From NCBI GenBank assembly GCA_911728435.2, contig OU452198.1:124001-188000 (forward strand): DNA of 64,000 nt. Direction: 5' to 3'. The translations under genes were made by a program, and so were the position numbers. The notes beneath the pieces were generated by a model, which was given only the letters and a program-made list of their open reading frames with translations, was not told the DNA's origin and did not search any database. This DNA comes from Apoderus coryli (taxonomy: Eukaryota; Arthropoda; Insecta; Coleoptera; Attelabidae). Shown in pieces: positions 23,766 to 36,152 of this stretch. Every line of letters begins with the position of its first letter. Positions within the stretch are counted from its first letter, which is position 1.

Positions 23766-25624
23766 TGAAATGCGACTTTTCAAGAAATGGAGATCTTCAC
23801 GGGATTTAAACGATCTGCAAGCCTTCAGACATTTAAGATCACTAATCAAAAGCCAGATCAATAACTCATATAGAAACTATCTTGTTCATATTCAGGATTC
23901 AATAAAGACCGACCCAAAAAAACTCTGGGAGTTTGGTCATAATCAAAAAAGAAAGTCACGAATAGCGGGCGTTATGCATGACATTGATGAGGTTTGCGAG
24001 CCTGGAGATATAGTCAATGCTTTTGCGTCATACCTTAACAGTATTTATGTGCCCTCCAGCCCCTATGTGCGTGGTGATTCGAGGGACGCTGCGTCTCAGA
24101 TATCGGTGGGTCAGTTGGATGACAGTTACGTGTTCGCTTTGCTGAAGCGGTTGAAGCCAAAATTGACGTCGGGCCCCGACAATGTCCCATCCTTTGCAAA
24201 TTCAGTTTAACAAACTGCTAGTATCTGTCCGGTTTTAAAGGGTGGTGATAGTGCAGAAATATCAAATTATAGGCCGATATCAATTTTATGCAACTTCTCG
24301 AAGCTTTTTGAAATCATCTTTTGTGAGCGTATCAACAGTTTGATCTTGAGTCAGATCTCCATTAACCAGCATGGCTTTATGAGGAATAGATCTACTCTCA
24401 CTAATCTGGCTACATTTACTCAGTATGCGTCTGAGGTACTGGATGGACAGGGTCAGGTGGATGTAATATACACCGATTTTTCTAAAGCATTCGACCGTGT
24501 TTGTCATTCTGTGTTACTTAGTAAGTTGTCGGGTTTTGGTTTCTCTGAAGACCTTGTCTGTTTTATGAAATCATATCTGTCTAACAGAAAGCAGTTTGTG
24601 TCCTGTAATGGCTTTAGCTCACATGAATTTACAGTGACATCTGGTGTGCCTCAGGGGTCTTATTATTTTTCATATTTGTTAATGATATTGTAAATGTTAT
24701 AAATTGCAAAAGTCTTTTGTTCGCTGATGACCTGAAAATATATACAAGTGTCCGTAATTTGTCGGACTGTGTCAGGCTTCAGAAGGACCTGGATTCGATT
24801 CAGGACTGGTGTGTCCGAAATTACTTGCCGCTAAACATTTCAAAATGTAAAATTGTCACTTATACTCGACGATTAATAATCCACGATTATCATTACTCGA
24901 TTGGGGATTGTGAACTATCTCGTATCTATTCCACGAGAGATCTTGGGAGTTTTATTCGATTGTCGATTAACGTTTGTTGATCATATAGCGAGTAAAGTTG
25001 CGGATGCAATGAAGTCCTATGGTTTTATAGTCAGGAATTGTGCAGGTTTCAAGGATATTGAATACTTGAAGGCTCTATTCTTTGCGTTTGTGCGTTCCAA
25101 GTTGGAGTATTGTAGTTTAGTTTGGAATCCTAATTATGTCAGTCATAAGTCGTCTGTACAGCGTGTACAGAGAAGATTTCTTAAATACCTAGCTTATAAA
25201 TGTGATAACGTATACCCTCCTAGAGGAATTGAATATACCGATCTGACAAGTAGGTTCCATATTGAGTCCCTAGAATATCGTAGGGCGACTGTGGCTCTTA
25301 CCTTCCTGCACGGACTGCTGAACAATAAATAGATTGCACAGAGTTGTTGTCCCAAATTAATTTTTGTATACCGCGTGTGTCCGGTAGGCATTGTAGCACT
25401 TTTTATATATATTATATTTTATGTTAACTTGTTATAATGTGATGTGTGAATCGTGTGAGGTACATTTCACCCCATTGAGGGGAATTATAGATGAAGCTAA
25501 ATTGTATTGTAATTTGTAAACTTGTAATGTTGTTAGTATTTGTCGAATTTATTTCCTATTTAATGTATTGCTCTGTAAATGGATAGATTCTGTTGAGCAA
25601 TAAAGCTTATTATTATTATTATTA
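23766..25624 (+). mobile_element. 5'-truncated Jockey-type LINE (family A) with recognisable RT
   Basis: Reverse transcriptase in several frames. 23770-24210 covers the linker and RT block 0/1 (LTSGPDNVPS). From about 24216: ICPVLKGGDSAEISNYRPIS. Motif A is YTDFSKAFDRV (about 24470-24500), motif B is SGVPQGS near 24640-24660, and motif C is FADD at 24720. Then DLGVLFDCRLTF, then RRFLKYLAY. Breaks: an internal deletion near 24210, a small deletion after GVPQGS, and frameshifts near 24935 and 25325. The 3' UTR is shorter than in the copy at 1-1036. It ends TTGAGCAATAAAGC then (TTA)n. The endonuclease is missing. Confidence 0.93.
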
Positions 25625-26277
25625 CTGTGAGATCTTATTTATTATATACGCATATTCTTTTCCTGAATTAATTTCGATGTCATTAGTTTTAACTCAATAA
25701 TGTTTATGTTTGCTATCTTAGTATTGGTAACAATTTTTAGTGTTATTGTTTCTTAGATAATGTAAAGTTGGGTGTTAAACCTGTTAGGCAAGAAATGAAT
25801 AAATAAAATAAATAAATAATTAATGTAATAAATTAATTATCACATAAAATTATTTATACATCCTACTATAGTACAAACTGTTGCGACACATTGTTTATTA
25901 GTCTATCTAGCCCAACCAAACCTTAAATCTACATAATATAGTCTATTATAGCATGGCAACATGGGCCACATTTTAGTTATGTTTATGTTATAAATTTGCT
26001 GCTACACGGATTTGGTCTTATCTTATCCCTTTAAATGTCCTGTACCTACAAACTGTATAATACCAGCACATTTACTTTACTTACCATGTCGTCCTCTCTA
26101 CTATTAAGTTTCCTGTTGCTTATTATATTATGTTTCCATTTGAATTGAATAACAAAATAGCTAGTTTCCTGGCCTGATTAATTTCATATGGTTAACTGGT
26201 ATTAGAATGTATGATGATTGCAATGCAGTAGTAGATCTGCCTCCCTCTGCTCTATCACAAGTCAGTTATCGTTTTGG
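25625..26277. other. No gene seen
   Basis: AT-rich flank of the LINE, without recognisable features. Confidence 0.55.
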
Positions 26278-27005
26278 CTCAAGTCGACTTTATGGAATCT
26301 TCTGGTAAAACCATTATTAAAGCCAAAAATCAAATTTTAAGTCCCATAAAAATCCACTTTTCCACCTTTTACATACATAGTAATTTTGTCATTTTTTCCA
26401 TAAAGATTGACTCAAAATATGTTATTTTAACACTCATTTATATTCTATAGGCGTTTATTTACCTAATTAATGCATCAATGTTTAATAAAACACATAAAAC
26501 AAATTTGCAATTTAAAAAAATAAAATAGCATGTAAAATATAAACAAATTGTTAAATTTTAGTAATAGGTTAAATTCTTTTTACATCGAAGTGAAGTTAGC
26601 TGCGTACTACATTTTGGATATTAGTACTGGTCTATCATACCGCGACGTTGCCACTTATAATTTTAGAACAAAGTAGGTAATTGGAGAGTTTTGATTTTAT
26701 AACTAATATTTTTTAACTTTTGTATTTATAATTATTATTTTAGAATAAAGTAGGTAGGTAGTTGGAGTAGTTGAGGATGAACAAAAGACGGGGAATGTCA
26801 TCGGTAAGGGAAAATCACTCACAAAACAAAATTATCAGGAATATAATAGGTGAAAAAGTCCATTTTTATGGGAATTAAATGTTTATTTTTGGTTTTAATA
26901 ATGGTTTTACCGCAGATTTTTTTTTGAAATGTACTATTTCAAATGCTGTCTTTCTAATAATAAAAAAATCATAAGATTCCACTGTCTCTAAAGTCGACAC
27001 GACCT
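26278..27005. mobile_element. Inverted-repeat MITE, about 0.73 kb
   Basis: The left arm (26279-26368) reappears inverted at 26849-27003. Shared pieces are AGTCGACTTTA, GTAAAACCATTATTAAA and CCCATAAAAAT. The right arm carries an extra 40-60 bp near 26915-26970. The middle is non-coding. No certain target duplication. Confidence 0.6.
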
Positions 27006-27675
27006 ATGGTTTTTCTTAAATTTTAAATGCGAAATTATTACGAACTTTTCTTTATAGTATTCATTGAGTACGTGGCCCTTATTTATATTTTGACCCTAAT
27101 AATCAAAACACAGTATTTTTTATTGAAAGTTTGTTACGGGTTGAAAATGCCGCCTAGACTGTTTCAGACTCTATCGATTGAATTTGCAACTCGCCGGTAA
27201 TAGTGAAGCACTTAAACTTAACTTACCTTTAGATCAAAAGCAAAACACTCGCGGTAGCTGACCTTGTTGTGTTGGTTTACTTGCGAGATATACACCCCAC
27301 TGTTTCTCATAATACTTATTTTCAATATACTACTTATTTCCTGCTGGTTGACGCTGGAAGCTTGAGTTTAGCACTAAGCCCTTTGTGGGTATTGTCTTTG
27401 TTTACCTAAAAATTATAGGGATTCAGGGTTATATTTTGATTATCAGTAACATCATTTCTTAACGCAAAATACCGGCAATATAAAATTTAATGAAACGTTT
27501 TCCCATCGAAATCTTACCGTTAATACATTTATCTTGGTGAGGATTAGGCCAATTTCATTATTTAAACCTCTCTTCATTGTTTACGTTTGTGTTATTATGA
27601 GGCCTATCGGTTTGAGTAGGTATCTTCTGTCTTCCAAAATCAATCGTACCAACTTCTATTGGTTTTCCAAATATA
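27006..27675. other. No gene seen
   Basis: No coding sequence or repeat recognised. Confidence 0.5.
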
Positions 27676-27683
27676 CCGGACTG

Positions 27684-28301
27684 TAGTGCTGGGACATCGA
27701 AAAGAAAAATCGATGTTGACCATCGATGTTAACATCGAAAGCTAACATCGATGGCTTAAAAACATCGGTTGTAAAACATCGATGTTTTCGAAACATCGAT
27801 ATTTAAAACAGTACATTTGCGATTAGGAATAAATTAGATATAAAAAATAAAAATAAACTTTTTATTAGAAAGAATTAAGAAATTATCAAACGTTAAAATA
27901 CTCAATAACAAAAAAATATATAAATAACTCCAAAAATAAAAAAAAATTTTAAAACATAATATTTTATAACGCCGGCGTCGAGCCAGTTTGCAGGGTTGCA
28001 GTTTACAATACGTATGGAAAACAAGTTGCGACGTTGCCGAATGCCGACTGGAAGTACAGAAAAATTTCAACCACCTTTAACAAATGAATTCAAAAGCTTT
28101 CGTTCTTATTTTCTTGTGCTGGGAAAATTGATTTTAAGATAAGAACCTAGTTTTCTTGTTTTGTCATATCATTGAACATCGAAAGGAAACATCGATGTCA
28201 ACATCGATGTTTTCTACTTCTGACATCGATGCCGAAAACATCGAACATCAGTAACAGAACATCGATGTTTCAAAAACATCGATGAACATCGCCCAGCACT
28301 A
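27684..28301. mobile_element. hAT-type MITE, 618 bp, with exact 8-bp target duplication
   Basis: The inverted ends are TAGTGCTGGG and CCCAGCACTA. The 8 bases on each side are identical, CCGGACTG at 27676-27683 and 28302-28309. An 8-bp duplication and a T-A-G-T-G start are the hAT signature. Both ends carry clusters of ATCGATGT-type motifs (about 27695-27800 and 28175-28290), which are themselves palindromic. The centre is AT-rich and non-coding, so it must be moved by a transposase made elsewhere. Confidence 0.9.
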
Positions 28302-28544
28302 CCGGACTGTACTGTGGAATGCATGTTTTTGTATTTGTCGTGCTTGGTGATATTTGTAGCTTGCTTTTGCTTACGCCTTGAATTCCGCTTTTTAGGCCTG
28401 TTTGATTATGATTTATTGCATGTTTAACTGCTGATTACACTAAACCATCAGTGGTCATTGTTTTTTTTAATAATTTTCTTAATATCTGCAAATTTTTGTT
28501 AAACATTTTATTATAGGTTAGATTAATCACCTATTAAACTCTTC

Positions 28545-28719
28545 TTTTTAGCTCTCCATATCATATATGTAATATATGTATATATGGAGACTATTAGCAT
28601 TGTCTTTTGTCGTTTATAAAGACAATGCTATTAGTTTCATGAAAAAAAATTTTTTTTTAATTTCACCGGAAATACTTCTTTTTGGTCATTTTATACATAA
28701 ATAAGTAGTTTTAAAAAAA

Positions 28720-28756
<37 letters not shown>

Positions 28757-30315
28757 GAATTGGTTCACACAGGCGTTCGAAAATAGTTTAAAAAAAGGGT
28801 CAAAAACGAAAAAAAAAACGTTTCCCAAATATACCAGAAAAATTGGCTAATTATATATAGCTTTGATATAAGATAACCTAAAAAATGCAGCATAAAATTT
28901 TTATTCACATAGGCGTTCGTAAATAGTAGAAAAAGGGGTAAAATAAAAAAAAATTAAAATGTAAAAAAATTTTATATTTAACTAGATGAATTGGTGTTAA
29001 AAATACACGACAAAAATTAATGTACCATAGGCATCCGTAAAAATTCTATAAAAGGGTCAGAAAAAATTTGTATCCGTGATAACTCAAAAACCATTTAACG
29101 GATTTTAACCACATTTGGTACGAAAATACTACAGGCTATTTATAGGTGGTGATTAACATTGAGCGTAGGCAAGGGGTTTAAAAGAGGTTTCAAAAATTTA
29201 AAAAATCATAGTTCTTAAACTTATCCGAAATATTGAATAATTTTTTATAGTTGTGATAGAATATAACCTAAAAAATGTTACATAAAAGAATTAGTTCACA
29301 CAGGCGTTCGAAAATAGTGTTAAAAAAGGGTCAAAAACGAAAAAAAAATGTTTCCCAAATATACCAGAAAAATTGGCTAATTATATATAGCTTTGATATG
29401 CGATAACCTAAAAAATGCAGCATAAAATTTTTATTTACATAGGCGTTCGTAAATAGTAGAAAAAGGGGTAAAATAAAAAAAATTAAAATGTAAAAATTTT
29501 TATATTTAACTAGTTGAGTTGGTGTTAAAAATACACGACAAAAATTAATGTTCCATAGGCGTTCGTGAAAATTCTATAAAAGGGTCAGAAAAAATTTGTA
29601 TCCGTGATAACTCAAAAACCACTTAACGGATTTTAACCACATTTGGTACGAAAATACTACAGGCTATTTATAGGTGGTGATTAACATTGAGCGTAGGCAA
29701 GGGGTTTAAAAGAGGGTTCAAAAATTTAAAAAAATTATAGTTCTTAAACTTATCCGAAATATTGAATAATTTTTTATAGGTGTGATAGAATATAACCTAA
29801 AAAATGTTACATAAAAGAATTAGTTCACACAGGCGTTCGAAAATAGTCTTAAAAAAAGAGTCAAAAACGAAAAAAAAATGTTTCCCAAATATACCAGAAA
29901 AATTGCCTAATTATATATAGCTTTCATATAAGATAACCTAAAAAATAAAATTGTATCCGTGATAACTCAAAAACCACTTAACGGATAACCTACAACATGC
30001 AGCATAACAATTTTGTTTACATAGGCGTTCGTAAATAGTAGAAAAGGGGGCAAAATAAATTTTATAATAAAACTAAAAAAAAATCAATTATTTTGCGTAC
30101 AAGAATTTGGCCTAGATCTGGAATATAAAATATCTGCGTATAAATAGTGCCTCCAAAGAGAAGAAAAAGGCACAAAACCCGATACAAAAAAAAAAAAAAT
30201 AGCTGATGTCTAAAACAAAACAAAAATTTAGATAAATGACAAAAAGGTCATAAAATTATGACTTTTACACTTAAATATGGAGAGCTATTCGTGCCTCGAG
30301 GGCAACAGCTAGTTT
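28545..30315. mobile_element. Helentron/HINE-like element with (GTCT)n and long tandem repeats
   Basis: 12-bp subterminal inverted repeats AGCTCTCCATAT (28550-28561) and ATATGGAGAGCT (30275-30286) bracket the element. Inside are a hairpin (28591-28634), a (GTCT)n microsatellite (28721-28757) and a tandem repeat of about 530 bp. After the right repeat come CCTCGAGG (30294-30301) and GGCAACAGCTAG (to 30312). Subterminal inverted repeats, a GTCT-type microsatellite and internal tandem repeats are the known layout of Helentron-associated elements such as Drosophila DINE-1. No Rep/helicase ORF is present, so it would be non-autonomous. The exact ends are uncertain. Confidence 0.6.
28758..30060. 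repeat. Tandem repeat, about 530-bp period, with four sub-units each
   Basis: The block CACAGGCGTTCGAAAATAGT recurs at about 28768, 29299 and 29828 (spacing 531 and 529). Each unit contains further diverged versions (AGGCGTTCGTAAATAGTAG, AGGCATCCGTAAAAATTC, GCGTAGGCAAGGGG), spaced about 117-140 bp. It is therefore a higher-order repeat. The third unit is shortened and rearranged near 29945-30000. Confidence 0.85.
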
Positions 30316-30784
30316 TTTGTTGAAATCATACCTATTCGACAGAGGGCCAAGAGCCAAGACTCCTATAGTATATTGCTGCTGTTATTTTATGGCCACATAT
30401 TGGTTTGTTAGTGTTTTTTAGATTAAGTATTTAGATTGCTTCTTTGTGAATAGCTTTATTTGTGTGTTTCTTTACATATATTATATTCACATAGTCACTT
30501 ATTTATTTACAAATTTAATTACCTATTATATTTACAATTTTTATTGCTGAAACAGTCGAGTGTCAATTATCCTTCCCGTAAGATACCCTAGGCAATTTTA
30601 CTATTTTTATTATATCTCTACTTCTACTGTTGGGCTTCTGGTTGGGGTTTAAAAATGGGTGGCGACTGTTGAAAAAATAGAATTAGCTCCTTGACCGGCG
30701 ACCTCTCTCGGCGAGCTAGCGGGGCAGACCCTTTGAACCAGCAGTAGGCCTTGGGGAGGTGTGATTGTACATGTTATAATATTA
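30316..30784. other. No gene seen
   Basis: No coding sequence recognised. A GC-richer patch at 30660-30750 has no assignable feature. Confidence 0.5.
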
Positions 30785-31239
30785 GGGTTATTCTTTCGTA
30801 ATGATTGATCTGAACAAGTGAATGTGATTAAACTGAATGTGATTATTCTGAACTGAATATTTGGCGAAACCGAAAGATCATCTTTTTTGTGAATGTCTTT
30901 CACTTAACCTCGAAAACTTGTGAAAACAACTAAATCTGCTCTGAAAACTGGAAAATTATTTCCTCCATGATATTATTATCCATGTTTTAAACTTTTACAA
31001 TTTATTGGTTTGATTCGAAATCATATTCCAATTATTATCTCTCAATATTCAATACTTTTAGAGGTTAACTGTTAACTGAACGAACTAACCGGTACCTTGA
31101 GGTTGATCAGTAAGCGGCAAGGGGAGTAGGAATTTTAATCAGTTTGGTACAAGTGACCGATGTCGAAAAAATACGCACAATCGTGAATGAACTGACAATT
31201 TTCAGATTGTTCACTTAGTTCAGTACGAAAGAATAACCC
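30785..31239. mobile_element. MITE with GGGTTATTCTTTCGTA inverted ends
   Basis: GGGTTATTCTTTCGTA at 30785-30800 is repeated inverted at 31224-31239, each flanked by TA. The subterminal regions also share TGAACnAAGTGAA-type sequence. About 455 bp, non-coding. With TA counted as a duplication it would be Tc1/mariner-like. Counting TAGGG as the start would make it hAT-like, but the 8-bp flanks do not match. Confidence 0.7.
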
Positions 31240-31242
31240 TAT

Positions 31243-32018
31243 TGTTATATCGTTTGCCCATCTCTAATTTAAGGATTGACTTATGTCAGTCTGTCTTTCA
31301 TATGTCATAGATAGAACACTTATAATTAGGGAGTTAAGGCAAAGCCAGAGACGTATACGTAAACGTATCTTTTGATATCTACGCATGCGCTCTTTAAATT
31401 TATGATACGTTTAACGATACGAAGGCCGTAAACATATGTACCTCTACGCGTATCGTATACTTAAACGTATTGAACCGATTGTTGTCGGAATTACATGAAC
31501 TTGTACGAATATCTAGAATAAAACAACAAAAACTGTGAGTCTATATTAAAAATTAAGCTAAGCTATTTTGCAATAAATATTTTATTATTATTAGTAGTAG
31601 TAGTTTATTTTGTAACAATTATAAACATTTTTCTGTTACTGTTTATAGGTTACATAATAACATATATAGGTATTTCATTAATGATTAAAAAAACAATAAT
31701 ATTAACAACATAGTAAATGGAAGTAGAAAAATCTAATAGAGTCTTTTACTCAAGTAAAGTGATATCTCTACCTTCCGCATATACGATACGTATTAGATGG
31801 CACCTTAACTCTATTTTGAATGACTGCTTATCTAGTGTCAACATAACCAAAATCTCACGTTTACGTATGGAGATACGTATACGTCCACGGTTTTGCCTTA
31901 ACTCCCTATTATCATAAAACCATGTCTGTATTCTGTATAACCTTATTTCATTTTGATTATTAATAAATCGTTTAATTATTAATATATGTGTTTAATTGAT
32001 AAAAATATAAACACAACA
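31243..32018 (+). mobile_element. Probable gypsy-type LTR remnant interrupted by a MITE
   Basis: The right boundary is set by the tRNA primer-binding site at 32019. The sequence before it ends AAACACAACA, a CA end. TGTTATATCG at 31243 could be the left end. Removing the MITE at 31329-31906 would leave an LTR of about 194 bp. The left end is a guess. No gag or pol follows, because the sequence after the primer site soon becomes a mariner relic. Confidence 0.4.
31329..31906. mobile_element. MITE with GGGAGTTAAGGCAAA ends and ACGTATACGT palindromes
   Basis: GGGAGTTAAGGCAAAGCC at 31329-31346 has an inverted partner at 31889-31906 with one mismatch. TA lies on each side. Near both ends are ACGTATACGT palindromes followed by further AAACGTAT copies. 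578 bp. A short ORF at 31717-31917 runs out through the terminus and is not credible. Confidence 0.75.
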
Positions 32019-32036
32019 TGGCGCAGTCGGTAGGAT
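32019..32036 (+). promoter_or_regulatory. LTR-retrotransposon primer-binding site for tRNA-Ser
   Basis: TGGCGCAGTCGGTAGGAT is the complement of the 3' end of an insect serine tRNA including CCA (…CCTACCGACTGCGCCA). Ty3/gypsy elements of the 17.6/297 type use such a site directly after the 5' LTR. The 18-base match is unlikely to be chance. Confidence 0.8.
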
Positions 32037-32129
32037 GATTATAACAGTACAGTCCGCTGGTTAAGCCAGCTACGTTTTTCTTCTTCTTGTTTCATAGTGA
32101 CCCCCTGAGTCCGTGGCGACCAAAAAGGA

Positions 32130-32520
32130 GGGCCACAAGTTACTACATTGTTTTGCTGAATATTCGCTTTTATGATTAATACACTCTCGCATGCATTCGA
32201 ATCACTTGGCATAACATTTTTTCCAATTTCTTTCAGACGCCTCCAAAACATGGCTTTTGAATGCATCTTCTATGGCTGCTTCTACCATTAAAAATCGTTG
32301 TCCACTCATTTTATTCTTCACGTTTGCGAACAAAAATAAATCATTGCGTGCCAAATCAGGACCGTACGCACGATGACCCTTCAGCTAGACTTTTTGAGGG
32401 TCTAAACAGTCCATGCTCGGACGAGATCTGTGAGTGCTTGCATTGTCTCTATATGAAGAATGATGCGTCGACGATTGTTTGTTCTCCTTATTTCACGAAA
32501 GACTTGCGGCAACCAATTTG
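32130..32520 (-). pseudogene. Mariner (DD34D) transposase C-terminal region, decayed
   Basis: Translating the minus strand gives the second-D motif DNASTH, then 34 residues later the third D in GPDLARND, followed by LFLF and a long tail (NKMSGQRFLMVEAAIEDAF, then NWKKCYAK). This is the mariner order HDNASxH ... PDLAPxDFFLF ... KLRGQRF. The 34-residue spacing identifies a true DD34D mariner, unlike the DD41D copy at 41315-43401. A stop follows the LDPQKV segment and the N-terminal half is missing. The decayed copy may run on to about 32700. Confidence 0.82.
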
Positions 32521-32720
32521 ATGTGTATCAATCAAAATTGGCCGTTCTACAGTTGCCACATGACCAATTTTCCTGTGAACCTGCCGATCACCACAGTTGA
32601 ATCTAAAATCGAAACGGCCATATGACAGGTGAGTCAAATTCATTTCATATTTTACCTCGTGTAATACGTTGTCGAAAAATAACGATATTATAAATATTCG
32701 CATTCGCAAGCTGATTACAA

Positions 32721-35700
32721 TCTAACCAAATATTTATTTAGTATTTCGATATTAACAAGCAACAACAGCATCGTAAATGCAAAGTTTCAGAAGTACATGC
32801 TGGAAAATTTACCCTCGATCTGATTAAAAAGCAACAATAAACTTAGAATTTGCTATAAATCACGCACAAAACTCTCAGTTTCTTGTTATACAAGTTTTTG
32901 TTGCATTAAATGCTAAAAGTGATTTGTGTCTCGCTCTTACAGTTTGCATAATACAAGAAAAAAAAAATAATATTGACGTTCGACCGTTTCCCAATCATAA
33001 TTGTAGTGGAAAGTTTCAGGGCTCCAACTGAACGTACTCAAATTTATTGCGTTTCTTTTTTAAACATACCTATTAAACGTTAAATTCGAAATGTGTCAAA
33101 GAAAATTTAATAATTGGTTTTGTTTGCATTTACAATCAGAAAGAGAAAATAAATTAATAATTCACCCCATTCACGAAATCTCCATATGAAGGAAGTGTGG
33201 TGTTTTTCCCGAATTTATAAGTGAAAAATTTGAAAAAGTACTCCATTCCTGAGTTTCAATAATAAAGAAACCACATCTCCACGAAATAAATTTGATAGAA
33301 TAGTCAGAGAACAACAGAGAATATGAACTCCCACCACTTTCTATTGTCCTGTGCGAGGCAGGTGGTAGCCATTTTTTAATATACTCGACAGATCCGTATT
33401 TACGTTTTATTGAAATTACAGGATAGGTAAAGAACAGGGGAGTAATAGAATTATTTTATAATAGAATTACATCTTTATTAATTATAAAAACAAACAAATA
33501 CTTTTTTACTTTTATTCATAATTTTATCTTGAAGTAGTTATTTAGAAAAACTTTAGACAATGACAACTAAAGCCATTTTTAAATTTCTAGGCATTAAAAA
33601 AGATCACATTTTCGTCAAAACACATCAATTATAGTAGTAAATCTTAATTCCAACATTAAATCGATGAAAATCGATAAAGGCGTTTAGAAATTATTCAGAA
33701 AAACCGATATTAATTTGAGAATTTTAGCGTCCTGTAGAGGCACATCGAAGCAATATGACATGTCTATTTGGCTCGATTGGCTTATTTTTAGTTGAGGAAT
33801 TTGTGGTTAAGCATTGTAGTAGTTTCATGAACACCTTGTACCTATATATATATCTACTTAAATAAATATTATTTTTCACTACCCATTTTTTACAGTAACC
33901 CCGTTATTATGCTCATCAACTTTCTATAGCAGATTTTGTAGACCAAGTACGGAATACTTTTTCAAACAAATTTTATGTACGAATCTTTTTGTTTGTTCTT
34001 CCTCAAAATTGTAGGGTCTGGCAACCTTAGTTGTAGAGAAACATCTACATCAAATTTTCTGGTCTGGCAACCCTAGTTCGAGTGAAATAAACTAACAGAG
34101 GGGAACTTTTCAGTGTTTGAAGAGGTTGTTCACCCGCGCCTGCTCCCCTCTACCAAAATATGTAAAAGAGGAGAATTTTGATTTTCATTCATTAATCGTA
34201 CTTCAAAGTTTGGCCACCAGAGTCCAGCACCTCCCGGTACATAGCGCTGACAGACTATCCTTTTAAAGACAATGGTGTAGGTTAAAGCCAACAATGTAAA
34301 CTTGTCAGTGAAAACAACAGCTACCCTCGTATATTTTTACCAGACGCTCGCTGGTCTGGCTTATAAAAGAATAAATGATCGATAAAGTGAGGTGAGTAGA
34401 AAACAACTGAAAAATGATATAGCAGAAACTCAACCTTGTTTTATGAAAAAAAAAAATACAAATGAACACTACTACTTATATAAGAAGTGCCATAAGAAAC
34501 TTCTGAAAGGCACATAGGTGGGTGTAGACGACTACTACCACTTGATGCCCAGTCTCTTAAGTGTCCATAAAAGCTATTGTTTTTTTTTTCTTCTCTTTTT
34601 ATATTTCTCTGTGTTGTCGAGTCTCTCAATGGTATAAAATTGAGCGAGTGTGCTTGTCGGCATGTCTTTATTGCTACCCCCTCAATATTACCGACTGAAA
34701 CATCGTTGTATTTTATAATCGATAGAGACCCAATAGTGTACCTAAAGCAATGTGTAAAAATCGCCATGTGAAAGTGCTTTCATTAAATTTATTACTAACC
34801 AAACCTTCCCAAGATTTACAGGAATCAATATGATAATTTTATAGTACAGCACATTCAAAATAGTATTAAAAATTTATGTGAAGAAGTACGCCTTGCTTGT
34901 TTTGTCGAAGGTTTTAAAATAATCTACACAAGAAATCTCCTAAACTTATTGCATTTTTGAAAACGCAAAATGTGGATTATCAATCTAAAAAGTCACCTGT
35001 GTTTACGATGAATGATGAACTTATATAGATTTTTAGCAGAAGCTCCCAGATATAAAGTATTAGATGTTTAAGCTAATACATTGTAATATTTTTAAGCTAA
35101 TTCGTGGTATGTATGTGTATGTAAATCAAGTCAGACCATAATTATTATGTCTGAACGATATTCAAGACAAAAATAATATACTCATAATTAAAATACACTA
35201 TTTACAATAACAACTGGCGAAATAAACAAAGACATAAGCGCCTTAGAACTCATGCCATAATACTTAAATTTACGACTTTTTTACTAATTCTCTTAATGGA
35301 ATCGTAATCTATGTGCAAAAGTAAAGTAGCTAGAGGACCGACAGCGATGAGAAAAAACTCTCTGAAGAAAATAATGTTGAAAATTCACAATACTTTGGAT
35401 TACTTTTTATGGGAACACCTTAAATCACCAATAAAACTATGACATTGAATTTAACTAATGCGGTACTTGTACAAAAAAAAATCGATTTCCAAAGGGATCC
35501 AAGCCATAAAAACCCTACTTTAGGAGCCGTTCTACATTTACGATGTGTTTGAATGTCGCTATAGTCGTTATCAATTTTTATTCTTTATAATTCGCTTTCA
35601 AACTTAATCAAATTGATGGTGACGGGAATGTCGTCTGCCTGGTTTTCTCGCAGGATGGAGTGGTGGAAATTAAAAAAGTAAGAGACAGTCTGAAATCGAA

Positions 35701-35830
35701 TATAAAAGGTTTATTTAAGAGGGTAGATCTAGAACTTAACATTCATCTTTTATCGTTCTGACTCTTAGGGAATGATAGTCATAAAAACATTTCTACTAAA
35801 ATACGAGTAGTACAACTGTATTTATTTATT
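32721..35830. other. No gene seen (about 3.1 kb)
   Basis: AT-rich, with no recognised gene. Minor features: GTCTGGCAACC(T/C)TAGTT occurs twice, at about 34017 and 34062. The two overlapping ORFs at 34441-34771 lie on opposite strands over the same bases and have no protein-like features. Confidence 0.5.
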
Positions 35831-36152
35831 TGTATACCGAGTGTCCCACATTTAAGTTTTGTATTTTTAAAGATCCAAATTTACAGAAAATATATTTACC
35901 TACGACGAATGTAAGATTCCTATTACGTACGGTAAAAAAATTGCACAGCTTGGTAAAAAAATCGTGCAGTTTTCCTACACTGAACCGGAAAGGTACGTGA
36001 TATTAATAAAAAAGTGCTTCAAATCAATGAACGTCAACATTAAATTTGAGCCGATGATGGGTGACATTAATACAATGAACGTTCGTACATAAATTCGGTA
36101 GCGAATTCTGTACGTTGAATTAATAAATAAAGAACATAAATTTATGCTCGCC

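Noticed and set aside
24718..24745. CTGATGA followed by GAAA in the LINE at 23766-25624
   Set aside because: It is the coding sequence for the RT FADD motif and has only three bases between the boxes, too few for stem II.
34441..34771. Two ORFs of 64 and 108 codons
   Set aside because: They occupy the same bases on opposite strands and neither shows family features.
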